Assembly: GCA_016716185.1 (NCBI GenBank)
Contig: JADJWV010000003.1
Coordinates: 124,001 to 188,000, forward strand
DNA length: 64,000 bases
Direction: 5' to 3'
Origin: Saprospiraceae bacterium
GTDB lineage: Bacteria > Bacteroidota > Bacteroidia > Chitinophagales > Saprospiraceae
The notes under the pieces are model-generated. The model worked only from the letters and a program-made list of their open reading frames with translations. It did not search any database and was not told the DNA's origin. The translations under genes and the position numbers were made by a program. This document shows positions 27,280 to 35,813 of this stretch, in pieces. Positions within the stretch are counted from its first letter, which is position 1, and every line of letters starts with the position of its first letter.

Positions 27280-27999
27280 ATGATTCAAGAAAGCACAGTC
27301 ATAGAATTATGCTGTGCCGATATTCATGCAGTTCAGACAGCAGAGATCTGCAATATCCCTGCAATTGAATTGTGTATGGATTTAGATTGTGGCGGCCTCA
27401 CACCCAGCAATGCCATGCTTCATCTGTCCCGAAGAATATTTAGCGGTGAATTGGGCATGTTGATCCGCCCTCGCAAAGGAAATTTTCATTACAGCACTTT
27501 AGAAAAAGCGCTTATGCTCGATGAAATTTCCAGAGGGCTCGATGCCGGTGTTGATGCCATTGTCATAGGTGCTTTGTGCGAAGACGGTACCCTCGATCAA
27601 AATTTCATGGAACAAATCGTTCGAACGTCCATGGGTGCAACATTGGTTTTTCACAGAGCGATCGACACGACTCCTCATGTTGAAGAAATTATTTTTCAGC
27701 TGGCAGATTACCAATTTGACCGGGTGCTTAGTTCCGGTGGAAAACATACAGCTGCTGAAGGATCTGAAAATTTAAAAAAATGGAACCAGATCCTAAACCA
27801 GCAAATCGAATGGGTTGCCGGTGGAAAAATAGATGCCGGCAATGTAAAGCAAATATTACAAGAGAGCGGTTGCAGGAGAATACATTGTGCGTTGAGGAGT
27901 TCCGGTGATTTCACAGAAAGCGTCTTGGATTTAGGCGTGCCGGATGCGCTCGATTTAAATAAATTAAAAGCGCTGTTGAAAATTTTGGGGAATGGATGA
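27280..27999 (+). CDS. cutC: CutC family protein
   Basis: CutC is a TIM-barrel protein linked to copper handling, though its biochemical activity is disputed. The 239-residue protein opens IELCCADIHAVQTAE and shows GGLTPS, MLIRPRKGNFHYS, GALCEDGTLD, TLVFHRAIDTTP and RVLSSGGKHTAAEG, in the order seen in CutC. The ATG at 27280 follows the sod stop by 20 bases, so the two may be co-transcribed. Its 3' end leads into a long TTTTAGGC tract. Confidence 0.9.
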   Translation: MIQESTVIELCCADIHAVQTAEICNIPAIELCMDLDCGGLTPSNAMLHLSRRIFSGELGMLIRPRKGNFHYSTLEKALMLDEISRGLDAGVDAIVIGALCEDGTLDQNFMEQIVRTSMGATLVFHRAIDTTPHVEEIIFQLADYQFDRVLSSGGKHTAAEGSENLKKWNQILNQQIEWVAGGKIDAGNVKQILQESGCRRIHCALRSSGDFTESVLDLGVPDALDLNKLKALLKILGNG

Positions 28000-28025
28000 G
28001 AAGGGATATTGGGAAGGAGCGGCGA

Positions 28026-28296
28026 CTTTTAGGCTTTTAGGCATTTAGGCTTTTAGGCTTTTAGGCTTTTAGGCCCGATAAAATAAAGCTAACTTTTTCT
28101 TTACTAAAATATTATGCAATTTTATCGGGATTTAGGCTTTTAGGCTTTTAGGCTTTTAGGCTTTTAGGCTTTTAGGCTTTTAGGCTTTTAGGCTTTTAGG
28201 CTTTTAGGCTTTTAGGCTTTTAGGCTTTTAGGCTTTTAGGCTTTTAGGCTTTTAGGCTTTTAGGCTTTTAGGCTTTTAGGCTTTTAGGCTTTTAGG
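28026..28296. repeat. Long GGCTTTTAG tract
   Basis: About 20 nearly perfect 9-base units of ggcttttag, interrupted once by inverted-end element B. It fills most of the convergent cutC/mtgA junction and is the longest tract of this type in the window. Bases 28297-28417 hold nothing further, and no CTAAC palindrome is present. Confidence 0.95.
28074..28130. mobile_element. 58-bp inverted-end element, copy B
   Basis: Begins CCCGATAAAAT and ends ATTTTATCGGGA, inserted in the TTTTAGGC tract. Its interior (AAAGCTAACTTTTTCTTTAC and onward) is the exact reverse complement of copy C at 38072-38129. Confidence 0.85.
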
Positions 28297-28417
28297 TAAA
28301 TCCAATGTTAAAACTTAAAGTTCCTGTAAATTAAAATTTTTTTGAAATTTCAGCTGAACGAACTCTCTTCTTTGAGCTTTGAGTTTTATGCTTCCGGCTG
28401 TAAGCCTGATCCGCATT

Positions 28418-29194
28418 TTATCTTTTGGTCTTCCGCCTTTTTTCAGTAAACGCTTTTTTCAACAACTTTTGAATATTTTCATCCGGTTCCAACTGATCCA
28501 TTTGTTGCATGACCCATGGATACCTGAAAGAAACATAATTAGACAGCGGTTTGACCTTATACCTTTTCGGATTGGGTAAACTTGCTGCAATCATAGCAGC
28601 TTGTTCGCGGCTCAGGTCCTTTGCATCTGTATTAAAATAAGCCCGCGATGCCGCCTGTATGCCAAAAACGCCTTTACCCATTTCAGCACAGTTGAGATAC
28701 ATTTCGAGGATTCTTTTTTTTGACCAGAGCAATTCAATCATCAGGGTAAAATATACTTCCAGTCCTTTTCGAATCCAGGATCTTCCCTGCCAAAGAAAAA
28801 CGTTTTTTGCCACCTGCTGGGAGATGGTTGATGCACCCCTCATGCGCTTTGGTTTTTTCTTGTTGTGTTCGAGTGCTTTTTCAATGCTTTCAAAATCAAA
28901 TCCATTGTGCTCCAAAAAGATCTGATCTTCGGATCCGATAACAGCAAGAGCTGCATGAGGCGAAATATTCCTGAAGCTCACATAATCCCGGTGGCAGCCT
29001 TGTCCGGAAAAAATGCTGGCAAGTTGAGTGGTGGTAACCGGTGGAAAAACGAGGATCAGCATCAATAGGTACAACCAATGCGCAGCAACCACCAGGCCTG
29101 CCCAGAAGAATGTTTTCGTATACCAGGCCCAGGATTTGTACCTGTGGTAAAATCCTAGAATGGACATCCCAAGTTTCTTTCTAAACTCTATCAT
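28418..29194 (-). CDS. mtgA: Monofunctional peptidoglycan glycosyltransferase
   Basis: Polymerises lipid II into glycan strands (GT51). The 258-residue protein has one N-terminal membrane anchor (FFWAGLVVAAHWLYLLMLILVF). The GT51 motifs follow: EDQIFLEHNGFD (catalytic Glu and HxGFD-type motif), RGASTISQQVAKNVFLW, RKGLEVYFTLMIELLWSKKRILEMYLN and GVFGIQAASRAYF. No transpeptidase domain follows, so it is the MtgA type. Start chosen at ATG 29194; a TTG at 29209 would add five residues. The divergent neighbour starts only 23 bases away. Confidence 0.92.
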   Translation of the reverse strand: MIEFRKKLGMSILGFYHRYKSWAWYTKTFFWAGLVVAAHWLYLLMLILVFPPVTTTQLASIFSGQGCHRDYVSFRNISPHAALAVIGSEDQIFLEHNGFDFESIEKALEHNKKKPKRMRGASTISQQVAKNVFLWQGRSWIRKGLEVYFTLMIELLWSKKRILEMYLNCAEMGKGVFGIQAASRAYFNTDAKDLSREQAAMIAASLPNPKRYKVKPLSNYVSFRYPWVMQQMDQLEPDENIQKLLKKAFTEKRRKTKR

Positions 29195-29217
29195 GTTTGG
29201 CTCTGCCAAATTTATGT

Positions 29218-29685
29218 ATGTTTGGCAAATATTTCAATGCTATGGTCTGGCTTTTCAGAATTCTTGTTTTTTTTATAGCCTGTTTTTTCATCCTTCCCTG
29301 GTTTCAGGTAGAAGATCCATTCAGGTCCCTGGCTTTGCGCTTTTTTTCGCGTCCTGCCACTGCCTGGATGTACCAGCACGATTGCAAACCCGACCGCGTG
29401 TATTTATTTGAGTATTATGTGGATTACACACTCTACCAACAACGTTATGACGGATACATTGAAAGTCTCGATCACAAAATCCCCGAAAACCTGCGTTGTT
29501 CAGGCCCATTGAGTTCAAAAGTGGAAATGCCCATCCGCTTTTTTCCCTATTTCAGATACTGGAGCGAACCGGAAGATGCCATAAGGCCTTCGTTGATTCT
29601 TTTTATCATGCTGAACGGGGTAAAATTCGGTTCGGTATTTTTGCTGGTGCTTACGTTTGTAAGGAGGAAGGGAGAGAAAGCTTAA
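29218..29685 (+). CDS. Membrane protein of unknown function
   Basis: A 155-residue protein read from ATG at 29218. It has a hydrophobic N-terminal segment (VWLFRILVFFIACFFILPWF), a central soluble part with DYTLYQQRYDGYI, and a second hydrophobic segment near the end (LILFIMLNGVKFGSVFLLVLTF). This suggests an inner-membrane protein with a loop of about 80 residues. No family is recognised. The final residues RRKGEKA are read from the start of a simple-repeat tract (gagaaagcttaaagc), as for dcd. It is divergent from mtgA. Confidence 0.6.
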   Translation: MFGKYFNAMVWLFRILVFFIACFFILPWFQVEDPFRSLALRFFSRPATAWMYQHDCKPDRVYLFEYYVDYTLYQQRYDGYIESLDHKIPENLRCSGPLSSKVEMPIRFFPYFRYWSEPEDAIRPSLILFIMLNGVKFGSVFLLVLTFVRRKGEKA

Positions 29686-29730
29686 AGCACAAAGCTGAAA
29701 GCTAAAAGTTATTTTGATGTATCCTTTGAA

Positions 29731-29744
29731 CTAACTTTTGTTAG
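29731..29744. repeat. Palindrome CTAAC-TTTT-GTTAG
   Basis: Exact arms, extended by A and T on the two sides. It lies 46 bases after the stop at 29685 and 17 bases before the insertion sequence. The preceding bases 29666-29710 are aaagcttaaagc-type units. Confidence 0.85.
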
Positions 29745-29761
29745 TTTGATTATTATATTTA

Positions 29762-31023
29762 GGGGACTTCTAAATATTCATAAAAATACCTATCTTTTGG
29801 GAAAAATTCTATATGGCCAAAATCATTACACCAAAGCAACAACTTGAGCTATTTGAGTGGGATGCGCTTGTTGAAAAACTTCGTTCTTTTGATAAAGATC
29901 CATTAGCTAAGCTTAACGATTACATCAGATTTGAATATTTTCGAAAGGAGCTGGAAAAAATTGTTAAAAGAACGGGAGAAGGTCCCGGCAGGCCATCTTA
30001 TGATGTAGTGATGATGTTCAAGTTATTAATTGTTCAAAGAATATATGATTTAAGTGATGAATCAATGGAATTCCAAATAGCAGACCGGACAAGTTTTAAA
30101 TTATTTTTAGGAATACGAGGAACGGATCAGATTCCTGACGCAAGAACAATCTGGTCGTTCAAGAATGAATTGAGTTTAAAGAAGGCGGATAAAAGGTTAT
30201 TCAAAAAACTGGATCAACTATTACACCAGAATAGGGTAATAATAAATAAGGGTAGTATTGTAGATGCTCATATTGTAGAAAGCGAAATTAACCGCAATAG
30301 TAAAGAGGATAATGACTTAATAAAGAATGGGCAAATACCACAAGAATGGGAGGACAACCCAAATATTGGAAGACAAAAAGATTCCGATGCCCGCTGGGTA
30401 AAGCACCATAATCGCAAAGCCTACGGCTATAAAGATCATGTGAAGATCGATAAAAACACCAAACTGATTACCAACTATGAAATAACCCCTGCGAATGTTT
30501 ATGATGGTGAAATGACGGATGTATTGATAGAAAAACGGGATAAAGGAAAACGCTTATATGGAGATTCGGCAAGCTGGGATTTCCGAGAACGAATCCGGAA
30601 GAAAGGGATGATACCTTGTATAAATCAGAAAGGAAGAAGAAACCGTCCATTAAACGACAGGGAGCAAGACAGAAATACGAACTTATCAAGAACACGTGCA
30701 CGAGTTGAACATGTATTTGGTTGTATCACCACGATGTTTGGAAAAATGAAATTACGATGCATAGGTAAAGTAAGATCTTCTTTTCAAATTGGACTGACAA
30801 ACATAACATATAATTTATTCCGGATTATCCAACTAAAAAGAAAAGTAGCATGGGCATAGTGTGCCCGGAACTGAAAAATCACAAATAAATTCACGAAATT
30901 GTTGAAAACCGGATCGAAATTGTTGAAAAACCTTGCTTGCAAAAGCTCCATTGTAGCCTTTGAAGTTTAAATGAATATCATTTGAACAAATGAAACGAAC
31001 TTTTTTAATAAATAGAAGTCCCC
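29762..31023 (+). mobile_element. Complete IS5-type insertion sequence
   Basis: A 1262-base element with 11-bp perfect terminal inverted repeats GGGGACTTCTA at 29762 and its complement ending at 31023, similar for up to 17 bases. It is flanked on both sides by TTTA (29758-29761 and 31024-31027), a 4-base target duplication. It holds one intact transposase gene. The noncoding tail 30860-31012 has no visible function. Removing the element rejoins a convergent junction between the genes ending at 29685 and 31089. Intact ends and duplication suggest recent insertion. Confidence 0.9.
29813..30859 (+). CDS. IS5-family transposase
   Basis: A 348-residue DDE transposase. An N-terminal DUF772-like region (residues about 50-120: GRPSYDVVMMFKLLIVQRIY, DESMEFQIADRTSFKLFLG) is followed by the catalytic core. 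The acidic residues are expected in SIVDAHIVES, RLYGDSASWD and RARVEHVFG, the last being the Y/R-type Glu block of IS5 members. No frameshift or internal stop is present, so it is probably active. Subgroup assignment (IS5 or IS1182-like) is tentative. Confidence 0.9.
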   Translation: MAKIITPKQQLELFEWDALVEKLRSFDKDPLAKLNDYIRFEYFRKELEKIVKRTGEGPGRPSYDVVMMFKLLIVQRIYDLSDESMEFQIADRTSFKLFLGIRGTDQIPDARTIWSFKNELSLKKADKRLFKKLDQLLHQNRVIINKGSIVDAHIVESEINRNSKEDNDLIKNGQIPQEWEDNPNIGRQKDSDARWVKHHNRKAYGYKDHVKIDKNTKLITNYEITPANVYDGEMTDVLIEKRDKGKRLYGDSASWDFRERIRKKGMIPCINQKGRRNRPLNDREQDRNTNLSRTRARVEHVFGCITTMFGKMKLRCIGKVRSSFQIGLTNITYNLFRIIQLKRKVAWA

Positions 31024-31088
31024 TTTATATTATAATAGAAATATTTTATATTAACAGCGATTTGTCGTCTTCCTTTTCGCTTTAAGCT

Positions 31089-32000
31089 TCAAGCTTTTCG
31101 CTTATTCATCGGATGAAACTGCAAAATCGTTTCCCTCAGATAATGCAGATCCAGATGGGTATATATTTCTGTAGTAGTAATGCTTTCATGACCCAGCATT
31201 TCTTGTACGGCCCTGAGATTGGCACCGCCTTCGACCAGGTGTGTAGCAAAAGAATGTCGAAAGGTATGCGGACTCACATCTTTCTGAATACCGGCACGCG
31301 CCACATTGAGTTTTACGATATTAAATATGCTGACCCTCGATAATTTTTTTCCAAACCTGTTGAGAAACAGGAAATCCTGATGAGACCTGGCAATAGCAAT
31401 TTTATTGCGTTCGTTGTTTGTGTAATATTCAATTTGTTTGAGCGCCTGAAGGCCAATCGGAACCAGTCTTTCCTTATTGCCTTTTCCAATTACTTTGACA
31501 AATCCTTCTTCCTTGTAAACATTGGATAACAACAAATCCGTCAACTCACTCACTCGCAAACCACAGGCATAAAGCGTTTCGAGGATGGCCCTGTCGCGGT
31601 GTCCAAATTCTTTGCTTAAATCAACTACAGCAAAAATTTTATCGATTTCTTCAACCCGCAATACATCAGGCAGCTTTCTGATCCACTTGGGACCTTCGAT
31701 GAGTTCGGTAGGATCATCCTGGATGCAATTTTCAATCAACAGGTATTTATAAAATGCCTTGATGCCGGAAAGGATTCTGGCTTGAGAGGTTTCCGTAAAA
31801 CCAAAATTATGGATCCAGTTTAAAAATAATTCAATTTGCCCGGTTTGAATCAGAGATGGAGAAAGCCCATTTAAATTTTCTTCGCAATACTGTTTCAGTT
31901 TTTCAACATCCCGCAAATAAGCTTGTATAGAATGGCCTGACAATGATTTTTCGAGTTGCAGATACTGATGAAAGCCCGATAATGCCGATTGCCAATCCAT
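31089..32000 (-). CDS. xerD: Tyrosine recombinase XerD-like
   Basis: Resolves chromosome dimers at dif with a XerC partner, or serves in related site-specific recombination. The 303-residue protein, from ATG at 32000, has the N-terminal SAM-like DNA-binding domain (YLQLEKSLSGHSIQAYLRDVEKL). Catalytic residues are Arg in CGLRVSEL, Lys in IGKGNKERLVPIG, His-x-x-Arg in HTFRHSFATHL, His in GHESITTTEIYTH, and the final Tyr in the same segment. Length and layout match XerD. A longer in-frame start at 32033 is not supported. The gene end reads into aagcttttcgctt-type units. Whether it is the dif recombinase or a paralogue cannot be settled here. Confidence 0.88.
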   Translation of the reverse strand: MDWQSALSGFHQYLQLEKSLSGHSIQAYLRDVEKLKQYCEENLNGLSPSLIQTGQIELFLNWIHNFGFTETSQARILSGIKAFYKYLLIENCIQDDPTELIEGPKWIRKLPDVLRVEEIDKIFAVVDLSKEFGHRDRAILETLYACGLRVSELTDLLLSNVYKEEGFVKVIGKGNKERLVPIGLQALKQIEYYTNNERNKIAIARSHQDFLFLNRFGKKLSRVSIFNIVKLNVARAGIQKDVSPHTFRHSFATHLVEGGANLRAVQEMLGHESITTTEIYTHLDLHYLRETILQFHPMNKRKA

Positions 32001-32051
32001 GAGGTAAATATAAGCCGGAGATCCTGGCCACAAGCTCTGATGTAAAAGACT

Positions 32052-32059
32052 TATTTTTG
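32052..32059 (+). promoter_or_regulatory. -7 box TATTTTTG(C) before kynU
   Basis: Full match to TAnnTTTGC, 28 bases before the kynU ATG. No clear -33 TTG is found at the usual distance. Confidence 0.45.
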
Positions 32060-32086
32060 CCTTTTAAGCAACATAATTTATTTATA

Positions 32087-33352
32087 ATGTCTTATCGCGA
32101 ATATGCTCAAAACCTCGATCTTCAAGATAACTTAGCAGCATTCAGAGACCGGTTTCACATTCCTAAAACAATAGAGGGCAAAGATTGCATTTACTTGTGT
32201 GGCAATTCATTAGGGCTACAATCGAAAGGAATCCGTGGAATCGTTGAACAAGAGTTGGCTGATTGGGAGAAATTCGGTGTTCACGGCCACCACGATGCCA
32301 AGCAACCCTGGTACCGGTATCATGAATTCCTGACGGAACCCATGGCTGAGATCATTGGGGCAAAACCTCTTGAGACCGTTGTCATGAATACCCTGACGGT
32401 CAATGTGCATCTGATGCTGGTCTCTTTTTACCGTCCGAATGCAAAACGAAACAAAATTCTTATTGAATACAGCAGTTTTCCTTCTGATCGTTATGCGGTT
32501 GAATCGCAGATCAGATTTCACGGCTATGACCCTAAAGAATCTTTGATCATCTTGGAACCCGAAGAAGGAACAGATTATGTGAGTCAAACTCAGATCTCCC
32601 GGATTTTCGAAAAACACGGCGAACAAATCGCACTCGCACTGATCGGTTCTGTAAATTACTACACGGGGCAGGCTTACCCTTTGAAATACTTAACCGGCCT
32701 GGCGCATCAATACGGTTGTAAAATTGGATTTGACCTGGCGCATGGTGCCGGAAATTTATTGTTAAATCTGCACGACGACGGACCGGATTTTGCAGTCTGG
32801 TGCGGCTATAAATATTTGAACGGTGGGCCTGGATCATTGGCCGGTTGTTTTGTCCACGAGCGGCATGCACAGGACCAGAATTTGCCCAGATTTGCGGGTT
32901 GGTGGGGTCACGATAAATCCAAACGATTTTTGATGCAGCCAAAATTTGAAGTCATGCCGGGAGCAGAAGGCTGGCAATTGAGCAATCCGCCTATTTTACC
33001 CATGGCTTGTTTGCTGGAATCTCTTCTGATCTTCAAAGAGGCGGGGATGCAGTCCATCAGAAAAAAGAACCTGACGATGGGGACTCTTCTTATTCAATGG
33101 ATACACGAATTGAATCATCCCAATATTGAGATTCTGACTCCGGAAAATTCTGATGAAAGGGGAGCACAATTGTCTATTCGTTTGAAGAATGCCGATAAAT
33201 CTATCTTTAACAAAATTAGCGATAAAGGAATCATTGCCGACTGGCGCGAACCCGATGTAATCAGAATCGCTCCGGTTGCTCTCTACAACAGTTATTCCGA
33301 TGTTGCAAGTTTTATGGACATTTTTAAAAGCGTTTTGTATGAAAAGGGATGA
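32087..33352 (+). CDS. kynU: Kynureninase
   Basis: PLP enzyme that cleaves kynurenine or 3-hydroxykynurenine to (3-hydroxy)anthranilate and alanine. The 421-residue protein has IYLCGNSLGLQ near the N-terminus, FPSDRYAVESQ, GFDLAHGAGNLLLNLHDDGPDFAVWCGYKYLNGGPG-type text split here as FDLAHGAGN and AVWCGYKYLNGGPG (the PLP lysine is in CGYKYLN), and PGAEGWQLSNPPI. Start at ATG 32087; an upstream in-frame start at 32057 is less likely because the -7 box lies there. Its 3' end overlaps kmo by 14 bases. Confidence 0.93.
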   Translation: MSYREYAQNLDLQDNLAAFRDRFHIPKTIEGKDCIYLCGNSLGLQSKGIRGIVEQELADWEKFGVHGHHDAKQPWYRYHEFLTEPMAEIIGAKPLETVVMNTLTVNVHLMLVSFYRPNAKRNKILIEYSSFPSDRYAVESQIRFHGYDPKESLIILEPEEGTDYVSQTQISRIFEKHGEQIALALIGSVNYYTGQAYPLKYLTGLAHQYGCKIGFDLAHGAGNLLLNLHDDGPDFAVWCGYKYLNGGPGSLAGCFVHERHAQDQNLPRFAGWWGHDKSKRFLMQPKFEVMPGAEGWQLSNPPILPMACLLESLLIFKEAGMQSIRKKNLTMGTLLIQWIHELNHPNIEILTPENSDERGAQLSIRLKNADKSIFNKISDKGIIADWREPDVIRIAPVALYNSYSDVASFMDIFKSVLYEKG

Positions 33353-34691
33353 ACATAAAATTCTGATCGCCGGCAGCGGACTGGTAGGCAGTTTAACAGC
33401 ACTCCGCTTACTACAGCTTGGATTTGATGTCGAGCTTTTTGAATCGCGTTCAGATATGCGTCGAACGGATATCAGTGCAGGCCGCTCGATCAATCTTGCT
33501 CTTTCACACAGAGGTATACGGGCACTGGAACTATGTGGACTGGGACCTGAAATGATGTCCAATGCTATTGCCATGCACGGCAGAATGATCCATGGTCTTG
33601 ACGGGAGCTTACAATTTCAGGAATACAGTACGAGAAAAGGAGAACACATCAATTCAATCAGCCGCCGGAGCCTCAATGTCGTGATCATGGATGCCATTGA
33701 AAAAATAAAGCCGGATTGCATTCATTTCAATCACAGGTTGGTTGGCATCGGTAAATACTCCGATGAATATTTTTTCGAAAACGATCAAAAAGAAATCATC
33801 AGCAGAAAAGATTCAATCCTGATCGGAGCTGATGGAGCTGGCTCTGCTGCGAGGAAATGGATGCTGGACCAGACTCCGCATTTTCATTTTGACTACAGCC
33901 AGCGTTACCAAAATTATGGATACAAAGAACTGACCATTCCACCCGGTGCCAACGGCGAATTTGTCATCGAAAAAAATGCATTGCACATCTGGCCCAGGGG
34001 GCACTTCATGATGATTGCGCTGCCCAATCCAGATGCCACTTACACGGCCACTTTGTTCCTACCTTACCATGGAAACGAGAGTTTTGACCGTTTACAATCA
34101 AACGAACAGTTGTTAGCATTTTACCACACTTATTTCCAGGATGCATTACCACTCATACCTGAACTGAATCGCGAATTTTTTGAACACCCTACGGGGTATT
34201 TGTATACTGTAAAATGCTTTCCCTGGAATTATCAGGATAAAATTCTGCTCATCGGCGACGCAGCACATGCAATCATACCTTTCTACGGACAGGGAATGAA
34301 TTGTGGATTCGAAGATGTTTTTATTTTAGATCAGTTAATAGCGCAACATACAGATTGGCTGGAGTTGTTTTCTGCTTTTTCCAAAGCCAGAAAGCAAAAT
34401 GGAGACGCCATTGCAGATCTCGCAGAAGATAATTTCATCGAAATGCGCGACAAAGTTGCAGATCCCGTATTTCAACGCAAACGCAAACTGGAAATACTCC
34501 TGGAGAAATCCTTTCCCGAATATTATTCCAAATATGCTTTGGTTACTTTCAGGCCCGACATCAGCTATTACGATGCCATGATCCAGGGAAGGAAACAAGA
34601 TGATCTGCTTATGGAAATCTGCAGTAAGGAAACACAAGAATGGAATGAGGCGGAATTGAGGGCTGTTTATGATCGAATTGTAAAAGGGTGA
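33339..34691 (+). CDS. kmo: Kynurenine 3-monooxygenase
   Basis: FAD enzyme that hydroxylates kynurenine. The 450-residue protein has the Rossmann motif ILIAGSGLVGSLTALRLL at residues about 8-25, RSINLALSHRG and SISRRSLNVVIMD, LIGADGAGSAARKW, and the FAD-binding LLIGDAAHAIIPFYGQGMNCGFED. A C-terminal region follows. It overlaps kynU, so both are translated from one message and supply 3-hydroxyanthranilate together. No tryptophan dioxygenase, formamidase or hydroxyanthranilate dioxygenase is in the window, so whether the path leads to NAD or only to degradation is open. Confidence 0.93.
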   Translation: MKRDEHKILIAGSGLVGSLTALRLLQLGFDVELFESRSDMRRTDISAGRSINLALSHRGIRALELCGLGPEMMSNAIAMHGRMIHGLDGSLQFQEYSTRKGEHINSISRRSLNVVIMDAIEKIKPDCIHFNHRLVGIGKYSDEYFFENDQKEIISRKDSILIGADGAGSAARKWMLDQTPHFHFDYSQRYQNYGYKELTIPPGANGEFVIEKNALHIWPRGHFMMIALPNPDATYTATLFLPYHGNESFDRLQSNEQLLAFYHTYFQDALPLIPELNREFFEHPTGYLYTVKCFPWNYQDKILLIGDAAHAIIPFYGQGMNCGFEDVFILDQLIAQHTDWLELFSAFSKARKQNGDAIADLAEDNFIEMRDKVADPVFQRKRKLEILLEKSFPEYYSKYALVTFRPDISYYDAMIQGRKQDDLLMEICSKETQEWNEAELRAVYDRIVKG

Positions 34692-34714
34692 TGGGGAGAA
34701 GGATTGGGAGAATA

Positions 34715-34925
34715 GCTGGTAGGCTGGTAGGCTTGGAGGCTTGGAGGCTTGTAGGCTTGTAGGCTGGTAGGCTGGTAGGCTTGGAGGAAATGTGACTGCG
34801 CGAAAAAGGTTTAACTTTTAGGTCATTCTTTTTCAATACTAACGTCCATTAGTTGCATCATCTACCAACGAACAACTATCAGCTGCCAACTGATTACTGA
34901 ATACTGAATACTGACTACTGACTAC
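34715..34925. repeat. GGCTGGTA/GGCTTGGA and ACTGACT tracts
   Basis: Units of aggctggtaggcttggaggcttgt run to about 34787. A second tract of ctgaatactgacta type fills 34870-34925, up to the convergent gene end. Confidence 0.85.
34839..34852. repeat. Palindrome CTAAC-GTCC-ATTAG
   Basis: One mismatch in the right arm (ATTAG for GTTAG). It sits between the two tracts of the kmo/DUF4197 convergent junction. Confidence 0.7.
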
Positions 34926-35633
34926 TCACTTATCCTGTTTTGCAAAAACCTTTTTCAGCAGATCGGATGTGCGTGCGGATAAATTGTGGCGTATGTCTTT
35001 TTCTTCTTCTTCGATTTTTTTGAAGAGTCCGTCGAGTGCTTTTTGGGTGACGTGATCCGACATATCCGGATTGGCTTTTTTGACGAAAGGAATTTGATTG
35101 TACTGGGTCACTGCTGAATTCCACAATTGCAGTGCACCTACTTTGCTCATGGATTCATCGATTACAGGTTTGAAGGCGTTGTATAATGCTGTTCGCGTAG
35201 TGCGATTTAAATACATCGTAGCGGCATTGTCCTCTCCTTTCAAAATATTCAATGCATCTGCAATCGTCATCTGCTTGATGGCATCGATAAAAATGGGTTT
35301 GGCTTTAATGGCTGCATCTTCAGCCGCGCGATTCAATTTTTCGATGACATCGTCTTCAATGCTATTGAATCCTGGTATCACGCGCAATTTGTTGCAGACC
35401 TGCTTGGCATCCTCCGGTAATGCGATTTTGTAGATACTTTTAAAATAGCCGTCTTTTTGAGAGAGCAAATCGGAGCCATTGACGGCTCCTTTGGTCAAAG
35501 CTTCTTTAAGACCAGAGGCGATGTCATCGTTACTCAAATCGATTCCGGTAACTTTTTTAAATAACTTATCAAATTGGGCATTGCAGGATTGAAAAAGCAA
35601 GGCCATTGGGATCAGCAATAATATAGATCTCAT
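34926..35633 (-). CDS. DUF4197 lipoprotein
   Basis: A 235-residue protein from ATG at 35633. The N-terminus MRSILLLIPMALLFQSCNAQ is a lipoprotein signal with lipobox FQSC. The mature part matches DUF4197 in text such as DDIASGLKEALTKGAVNG, KIALPEDAKQV, MTIADALNILKGEDNAATMYLNRTT (split: ADALNILKGEDNAATMYL) and the C-terminal DGLFKKIEEEEKDIR. Members are secreted or membrane-anchored and of unknown function. The start is supported by a -7 box just upstream. It is followed by a convergent tract. Confidence 0.82.
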   Translation of the reverse strand: MRSILLLIPMALLFQSCNAQFDKLFKKVTGIDLSNDDIASGLKEALTKGAVNGSDLLSQKDGYFKSIYKIALPEDAKQVCNKLRVIPGFNSIEDDVIEKLNRAAEDAAIKAKPIFIDAIKQMTIADALNILKGEDNAATMYLNRTTRTALYNAFKPVIDESMSKVGALQLWNSAVTQYNQIPFVKKANPDMSDHVTQKALDGLFKKIEEEEKDIRHNLSARTSDLLKKVFAKQDK

Positions 35634-35653
35634 GTTGTTTTCCTTTAGAACAA

Positions 35654-35661
35654 CAAAACTA
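35654..35661 (-). promoter_or_regulatory. -7 box TAGTTTTG for the DUF4197 gene
   Basis: On the minus strand TAGTTTTG matches TAnnTTTG, about 20 bases upstream of the ATG at 35633. It lies inside the longer open frame, which argues against the longer start. Confidence 0.4.
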
Positions 35662-35813
35662 AGTGCCTCCATGCATTCCTTTGGTTAAATCTTTGTGAAA
35701 ACCCTCCATCCTGACTTTCAACAATTTGCATTGGGGTGAATAAAATCCCCATTTTTAAATACATATCATTGTATTTTTACCGCTTTGTTTCGCGAAATAA
35801 AGCCTGAACATCC

